Of a stretch of 36,641 bases of DNA, positions 32,601-36,641 are shown piece after piece. The notes beneath the pieces are model-generated. The model made no database searches. It was not told the origin of the DNA and saw only the letters and a list, made by a program, of their open reading frames with translations. A program made the translations under genes and the position numbers. Position 1 is the stretch's first letter. The number at the start of each line of letters is the position of its first letter. The stretch comes from an uncultured Verrucomicrobiales bacterium (GTDB lineage Bacteria > Verrucomicrobiota > Verrucomicrobiia > Verrucomicrobiales > Akkermansiaceae). The stretch spans positions 1 to 36,641 of the forward strand of contig CALGJQ010000056.1 in assembly GCA_937928545.1 (NCBI GenBank), written 5' to 3'.

Positions 32601-33337
32601 GATCTGAGATCTTGTTTAGCAACATTGTAAATGACTGGCATCTGCCCTTTCCATTGTTGCCAGGCCTCCGGCTTCGTAATCAGATCCGCCATAAAGTGAC
32701 CCACATTAATGCGGCTAGTCTTCCCTGCATTGAAAATCGCACTCCGAGTTGGCGACGGATATAGCTCATACTCGCTCACCTCGTCTTCATTGATTAGCCC
32801 ATCAGGCCGAACCGCTACCCACTCCACCGCCGTGTCATCTTGTCCGATATTAGTTCTCAAAAAATCCGCTGCATTTTCATTATCAGCGTGCGGGGGCAAA
32901 CAAATGCGAAGCAGCCCAATGACACAACGCTGAGCCAGCGAAATGGGCTCATCTAGATCTCGATTCCTCACACCCGTCGAATTCATAAGCACGAATTTTA
33001 ACGGTTCTTCTGACGAATCAGCTCTGGCCGCATCACATAGTCTGCGCGTCGCATCAGTCACAAGCCTCCTCGGGTGCCCGAACAAACCCTTAAAGTTCAG
33101 ATTATGTCCAAGGCACGACGCTATCGCTGAACAATCTCGAACGTGTTCAAGCATTTCTTGGTCGGTAAGATCCAGAACGTTCGCTTGGGTGATAGACAGA
33201 TTCGGGTGCTCCCGAACACTCTTAGCGAAACCGTCGGGCGAACGAACAATCGCCCTAACATGCCATCCAAGGTCCAGAAGTTGATGAACAAGCAATCTCC
33301 CAGTTGCTCCCGTTGCTCCTACTACAAGTACCTTCAT
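32591..33337 (-). CDS. NAD(P)H-binding (atypical SDR, NmrA-like) protein
   Basis: A 248-aa Rossmann-fold protein. The start ATG at 33337 immediately precedes MKVLVVGATGATGRLLVHQL, with the GxxGxxG nucleotide-binding loop at residues 7-13. An internal GGAG a few bases upstream supports it; an ATG at 33370 would add 11 residues. Family signs include VRAIVRSPDGF, NVLDLTDQEMLEHVRDCSAI, FVLMNSTGVRNRD and WVAVRPDGLIN. It lacks the classical YxxxK, as in atypical SDRs of the NAD(P)H-binding type (PF13460). The substrate is unknown. It is a stand-alone unit in the minus-strand array and is followed by a palindrome. Confidence 0.8.
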   Translation of the reverse strand: MKVLVVGATGATGRLLVHQLLDLGWHVRAIVRSPDGFAKSVREHPNLSITQANVLDLTDQEMLEHVRDCSAIASCLGHNLNFKGLFGHPRRLVTDATRRLCDAARADSSEEPLKFVLMNSTGVRNRDLDEPISLAQRCVIGLLRICLPPHADNENAADFLRTNIGQDDTAVEWVAVRPDGLINEDEVSEYELYPSPTRSAIFNAGKTSRINVGHFMADLITKPEAWQQWKGQMPVIYNVAKQDLRSNG

Positions 33338-33711
33338 TCTACTCCGCGAGGTTCTAGGTTTGGAGCCCAAGTGCCCGAGTTTGAGGAATAAGGAACATAG
33401 CTAAGGCTTTTGGGGGCTACCTCAATACCACGACGGCGGTCAGGCCTATCTCGCAATCTGAAAGAATCTAAATATATCATAAATAGATTCTACTACAGCG
33501 GACTAAGCTCCCACAAGGATTCAATCAAGCAGACTAAGCTCAGGTCACACGAAGCAACTCGAGGAAACAGCGCGGGTTGTCGACCAAATCTGACGCTAGA
33601 AGAATTGCCCGACTTTTCCGTAGTGGCGATCGCCCAAGATCAATCAGGAAGCACAGTGAGTAGCCAGAAAAGAGAGGTTGGTCTGTATCCGCTTCTTCGA
33701 TATCTAGGATA
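33338..33711. other. Gene-free interval with palindrome and short repeats
   Basis: A 374-bp gap between the NAD(P)-binding and VOC genes. It has a perfect AGAATCTA/TAGATTCT hairpin (33463-33470 and 33484-33491) and a direct repeat GACTAAGCTC at about 33501 and 33532. A 101-codon plus-strand frame (33410-33715) has no recognisable features and is likely spurious. Confidence 0.5.
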
Positions 33712-34086
33712 CTAGCCTAATTGCGTGAGCGAAAGCGTGTGCCCATCCACATCCTTAAACCAAGCAACCATCGCACCAGTTGGTGAACGCCAGATGTCAT
33801 CGCCGTCTTGTCCCATGCCATCGTAGCGTTCAAAAACGGCTCCATTGATGCGCAATTGGCGAACCGTTGACCTAATATCCTCAACCGTCCAACCCAAAGC
33901 GGTGTATGGGACTACCTGGACCTGATCGACTTTCTGAATACGAAGCATAGAGTCACCAGTCCGGAATACTAAGGCTAGCGGTTCATCCCCGACAAAATCC
34001 AGCTCAAGCACTCTCTCATAGAACTCTCGTGACCGTTGGGGATCTGCCGTGGCCAAAAACATCGTAGGATTATTAAGTGAGGTCAT
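33712..34086 (-). CDS. VOC (glyoxalase/bleomycin-resistance) superfamily protein
   Basis: A 124-aa protein with the paired beta-alpha-beta-beta-beta fold of the VOC superfamily: TMFLATADPQRSREFYERVL, then LALVFRTGDSMLRI, LGWTVEDIRSTVRQLRINGA and the typical end SPTGAMVAWFKDVDGHTLSL. These proteins bind or transform small molecules; the activity is not predictable here, and the usual first metal ligand near the N-terminus is not obvious. Short single-gene unit in the minus-strand array. Upstream is TCTAACGTTTTG and the attC-like palindrome. Confidence 0.85.
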   Translation of the reverse strand: MTSLNNPTMFLATADPQRSREFYERVLELDFVGDEPLALVFRTGDSMLRIQKVDQVQVVPYTALGWTVEDIRSTVRQLRINGAVFERYDGMGQDGDDIWRSPTGAMVAWFKDVDGHTLSLTQLG

Positions 34087-34099
34087 TTCTTACAAAACG

Positions 34100-34227
34100 T
34101 TAGAGAACTTGCGACCCTCACCGCGAGAAATCAACAAGCTCCGAATACTTGCACTTATCTCATCGCATCTCAAAATCCAAAACAAACTTATGTGGCGGTG
34201 GGCGGTCGGGCAACTTCACTCTTGAAC
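34100..34227 (-). repeat. attC-like imperfect palindrome between VOC and GNAT genes
   Basis: A 128-bp palindrome. The left arm runs from GTTAGAGAACTTGC (34100-34112) through GACC and CTCACCGC to 34124. The right arm runs from GCGGTGG (34195) through GGTC and GCAACTTC to CTCTTGAAC at 34227. The arms pair over about 24 positions with one mismatch and several bulged bases, around a loop of about 70 bases. Length, bulges and an edge GTTAGA resemble long attC sites such as Vibrio repeats, but the box orientation is not canonical, so the assignment is tentative. Confidence 0.45.
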
Positions 34228-34233
34228 CCAAGC

Positions 34234-34653
34234 TCAAGCTCGAATTGGCTTCTTGAAGTAGCCAGCAGTCTCTTCGTAACTTAGAGCTTGGTAAAATGGT
34301 CCTGCTCTGCGAGTAGCAAGTGTATTCAAGGTGCATCCGTTCTCTGCTGCCCAGCCCTCCGCACCGTCCATCAATAATCTTCCAAATCCTTCTTTCCGCC
34401 GATCTGAGTTTACAAAAAGTTCAGCCGTCCATGAAACATTTGATGATGCATAAAAACATGGATAATAAGATCCCAGAACATATCCGATGACCACTCCTTG
34501 ATCCTCTGCTACCAGAAGTCTCATGTGAGGTAGCTGCAAGATCTGCTCGAAGGAAGAATTAAACCCATTCTCCGTGACCACGCTTGATGCCACAAGCTGA
34601 GCGGCCATCGAAAATATTGCTGAACGGTCTTCAACTGTTGCAGGACGTATCAT
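34234..34653 (-). CDS. GNAT family N-acetyltransferase
   Basis: A 139-aa acetyl-CoA-dependent acetyltransferase. Motifs are IRPATVEDRSAIFSMAAQL at the N-terminus, LLVAEDQGVVIGYVLGSYYP, then AELFVNSDRRKEGFGRLLMD, which gives the acetyl-CoA loop R-x-x-G-x-G, and FYQALSYEETAGYFKK at the end. The acceptor is unknown. Upstream, GGGAGG (34674-34679) is 6 bases before a tiny five-codon frame (ATG 34667) whose TGA overlaps this gene's ATG; that may couple translation. It is followed by the attC-like palindrome. Confidence 0.85.
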   Translation of the reverse strand: MIRPATVEDRSAIFSMAAQLVASSVVTENGFNSSFEQILQLPHMRLLVAEDQGVVIGYVLGSYYPCFYASSNVSWTAELFVNSDRRKEGFGRLLMDGAEGWAAENGCTLNTLATRRAGPFYQALSYEETAGYFKKPIRA

Positions 34654-34667
34654 TTATAGGTGAACAT
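34650..34667 (-). CDS. Possible five-codon leader peptide (MFTYK) upstream of GNAT
   Basis: A minimal frame ATG-TTC-ACC-TAT-AAA-TGA has a good ribosome site (GGGAGG, 6-base spacing) while the GNAT ATG itself has none at a workable distance. The TGA overlaps the GNAT start as ATGA. Short leader frames that feed translation into cassette genes are known from integrons. This is inference from spacing only. Confidence 0.25.
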   Translation of the reverse strand: MFTYK

Positions 34668-34763
34668 TAACATCCTCCCATCCATAATCAGAATTGCCTG
34701 ATCGTGTTGAAATGGGAAAGCACCCGCACACTACAGAAAGCTTCAGCAAACTCAAGCAGCTGG

Positions 34764-35255
34764 TCACGGGCTGGATGTTGCGACTTGTTCGGCTGATTGG
34801 TTTCGGAACTCCATCGAGTAGTTCTGTAGGTTAACTCCATCAATATTAACCATGTTCTCCGAGACGACCTCGAATCCCTCTTGAATAAACAAGGGCTTCG
34901 CACAAATCGATGCTTCCACGTAGACTTTGGGCAAATTCATACTGAAGGCAACTCCAACAGCATGTCTGACAAGGCTCGTCATCACTCCGCGACGCCTGAA
35001 ATCTGGATTAACGTAAGCATAATCAATATGTCCGTCCGTATCCAGCTCCAAGAAACCAGCTATCTGTGAATCCCTGATCGCGACAAACGGCCTCTTCAAT
35101 TCACAACGCTTCGCCCAATATTCAGGATTCGGATCTGTGCCAGACCAAGCACGGCACTGCTCAACCGTGTAATCCTCACATGCGATTTCATGAACCGCTC
35201 TGGGAAAAATTTCGGCGATCGCGTGATGATCGCCATCCTGAAAAATCCGTACCAC
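34764..35255 (-). CDS. GNAT family N-acetyltransferase
   Basis: A 163-aa acetyltransferase of the GNAT fold, distinct from the next one. It begins at a GTG (35255): VRIFQDGDHHAIAEIFPRAV is the typical opening. Acetyl-CoA loop: YVNPDFRRRGVMTSLVRHAV. Supporting signs are FVAIRDSQIAGFLELDTDGH, YVEASICAKPLFIQEGFEVV and NYSMEF. The substrate is unknown. The start lies inside the right arm of a small hairpin (CCACTTTTT at 35252-35260 with AAAAGTGTGG at 35272-35281), which may occlude initiation. The gap to the cupin stop is only 32 bases. Confidence 0.85.
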   Translation of the reverse strand: MVRIFQDGDHHAIAEIFPRAVHEIACEDYTVEQCRAWSGTDPNPEYWAKRCELKRPFVAIRDSQIAGFLELDTDGHIDYAYVNPDFRRRGVMTSLVRHAVGVAFSMNLPKVYVEASICAKPLFIQEGFEVVSENMVNIDGVNLQNYSMEFRNQSAEQVATSSP

Positions 35256-35287
35256 TTTTTACAGAAAGTCAAAAGTGTGGCGCGGCG

Positions 35288-35770
35288 TTAGCCGTTGACA
35301 TCACTACTTTGTTCGCCATTTCTATTTCTTGGCCATTCGAGTCCTTCTAACTCCTTAGGTAGTTGTTTCGGATCACTGGGGTAGAATTTGGTCAGGTCAA
35401 GCTTGTCTCCCTTCGGTATTTCATTATCGGGTGCGCCCATGATCAACCAAAGAGCTTCTTTATCCGTATCATTGAATACTTGGCGCATCTGATGGGGCCA
35501 AACATGAATACCTTCATATTTCTTAATAGTGTAAGTCTTTTTATCCACACGGATTCGCCCAACGCCTTCAAGGAGGAAGAAGAATTCCTCCGAGGTAATA
35601 TGACGGTGCAGAGTGTTGGCGCTCTTCGGGGGGAGTCTCCACAGGCGAGCTCCCAGCATTTTACTTCCGGTTCGCTCAAGAAAATCGGCATTGGGGATCT
35701 CCATCAAATTGGACGGTCTCCAATTCAAGGATTCCGAACCTATGAATGTTTCGTTTTTCGGATCGTTCAT
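35288..35770 (-). CDS. Cupin domain protein
   Basis: A 160-aa small beta-barrel protein. The first cupin motif is HRHITSEEFFFLLEGVGRIR, with the two His and the Glu that bind a metal. The second is GIHVWPHQMRQVFN. The C-terminus has a Lys/Pro/Asp-rich extension (KFYPSDPKQLPKELEGLEWP). Such proteins are usually mononuclear metal enzymes or sugar-binding regulators; no specific role is assigned. It is the first unit of the minus-strand series, next to the degraded IS. Confidence 0.82.
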   Translation of the reverse strand: MNDPKNETFIGSESLNWRPSNLMEIPNADFLERTGSKMLGARLWRLPPKSANTLHRHITSEEFFFLLEGVGRIRVDKKTYTIKKYEGIHVWPHQMRQVFNDTDKEALWLIMGAPDNEIPKGDKLDLTKFYPSDPKQLPKELEGLEWPRNRNGEQSSDVNG

Positions 35771-35833
35771 TTGAATTCTTCAGCGTATGGGCTGAGACGC
35801 GACTGAGCGAACATAAAACCGTGAATTCAAAAT

Positions 35834-36641
35834 CAGGGCTAACTCACTTTGAGATGTCGATTCGGAGGAATTGCGAAAGGACCTTTTCGCAAAAGGTAGC
35901 TTGAAGGCGTTTACCTCGCACTGTGTCTTTTACCGTCGTGTCTGCCTTGAGCATGCTTTTTACGAATCCTTGAGGCATCTTCTTTCCATGTGACATCCAA
36001 TATCCAGTGACAACTGTTTTCAATCGCCCAGTGCTGTCGGATGAACTTTTGAAGAAGTTCGGCATCAGGTTCGTGATTCGTGATGTAGTAGCGTTTTTCT
36101 ACGCTCTCTTTTCCAGTGTTCACTTCTTGTCGATGAGCCTCCACGCACACGATACTTTGTAGTCCTAGCCAATTTTCACGTTCAAGTTTATCGATCCCTT
36201 CAAGCGCATCAGTAGCCATCACAATACGTCTCTCATGACGCCCGTGTCCTTGGTTTTCACAATCAGAGATCGTGATCGTTTTACCACTCTGCTGAGCCGC
36301 CTTCACATGACTCGGACGGGAGAAGAACTCCTCGACGCGCTTGTGCAGCGTGCTTTGATTGCCTTTTGAGGCGAGCAGGTAGTTTGCATTGGCCAAGTGG
36401 ATTTTTCGCGCGGAGGCTGTTTTGACAGCCCATGGCATCAAGGCTCACGGTGTGTCCCTCCAAGTCTAGTAAATCTAGTAGATCGGGAAGAACTGTGATC
36501 TCGTTGGTTTTAGTATCCACCTCAAGCTGGCCGAGACTGATGCCTTCCTCGCAAGCCCACGCGCTGAGTAGATGCATGTGTTTTGCGTCCGTTGAGGTAT
36601 CGAAGCTGTGACGGATCGCTTTGCCATCGATCGCGATGAGT
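35834..36641 (-). mobile_element. Degraded ISAs1-like insertion sequence, one end in window
   Basis: The element's end is placed at about 35834 by CAGGGCTAACTCAC, just beyond the transposase stop codon, a position and sequence consistent with an ISAs1-type terminal repeat. The rest extends past the right edge of the window, so the second end and target duplication cannot be seen. Confidence 0.55.
35844..36641 (-). pseudogene. ISAs1 family transposase, frameshifted and partial
   Basis: The minus strand from the window edge encodes [20 protein letters not shown] and [18 protein letters not shown], then [17 protein letters not shown], the first half of a DDE-type ISAs1 transposase with Asp residues in AIDGK and SLDAMG. 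At the T-run 36420-36423 a base appears lost. The protein continues in another frame ([51 protein letters not shown]). A further frameshift or short deletion near 35990 leads to SMLKADTTVKDTVRGKRLQA and a stop at 35844. It is not functional as it stands. Confidence 0.8.

Noticed and set aside
33410..33715. A 101-codon plus-strand frame in the gap before the VOC gene
   Set aside because: No domain, no Shine-Dalgarno sequence, overlaps palindromes and runs against the orientation of all neighbours.
1..36641. tRNA, rRNA, riboswitch and phage genes
   Set aside because: None was recognised by eye; covariance-model searches would be needed to exclude small RNAs.

Overview
The window looks like a chromosome segment of a heterotrophic, probably marine member of the Verrucomicrobiota (PVC group). 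The basis is the gene content: an ECF sigma factor of the Rhodopirellula/Verrucomicrobium type, a FecR-LamG anti-sigma-like protein, a paired PSCyt1/DUF1549/DUF1553 protein and DUF1501 protein, FG-GAP/UnbV and CotH/lamin-tail surface proteins, and large secreted glycosidases. No rRNA or tRNA gene was seen, so the taxonomic placement is inference.

Layout. 1-565: 3' end of a phytanoyl-CoA dioxygenase-like gene. 711-4484 (minus): large lipoprotein-like FG-GAP protein with two UnbV domains. 4690-14226 (plus): a co-oriented module of ECF sigma factor, FecR-LamG membrane protein (ATGA overlap), secreted LamG/Ig protein, terminator, then the PSCyt1-DUF1549-DUF1553 protein and its DUF1501 partner. 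The last two are separated by a GxxExxY (PD-(D/E)XK) gene bracketed by near-identical 30-bp repeats. 14227-21361: an accessory stretch holding a 1709-aa C-type-lectin surface protein, an antitoxin with a broken Doc toxin, and a small secreted Lys-rich protein. These are separated by four short, decayed pieces of DUF1501 coding sequence. 21575-30932: a mini PQQ-propeller protein, a CotH/lamin-tail protein, a DUF6498 membrane protein, a cellulase-like glycosidase and a GH16 glycosidase. 30953-35770 (minus): an ankyrin gene with an early stop, then a run of small single-gene units (two unknowns, an NAD(P)-binding protein, a VOC protein, two GNAT acetyltransferases, a cupin) with imperfect palindromes between some of them, resembling an integron-type cassette array without a visible integrase. 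35834-36641: degraded ISAs1-like element running off the window.

Working together: the sigma/FecR-LamG pair probably senses something at the envelope and controls the LamG and PSCyt1/DUF1501 genes. The GH5/GH16-like enzymes and the FG-GAP, CotH and lectin surface proteins fit polysaccharide attachment and degradation. Most plus-strand core genes have a strongly C-over-G coding strand and no visible Shine-Dalgarno sequence. The accessory genes are more balanced in composition, which supports separate origins.

The most unusual signal is the set of DUF1501 fragments between accessory genes, together with a DUF1501 3' end that changes codon style and is followed by a second, native-style copy of its own tail.
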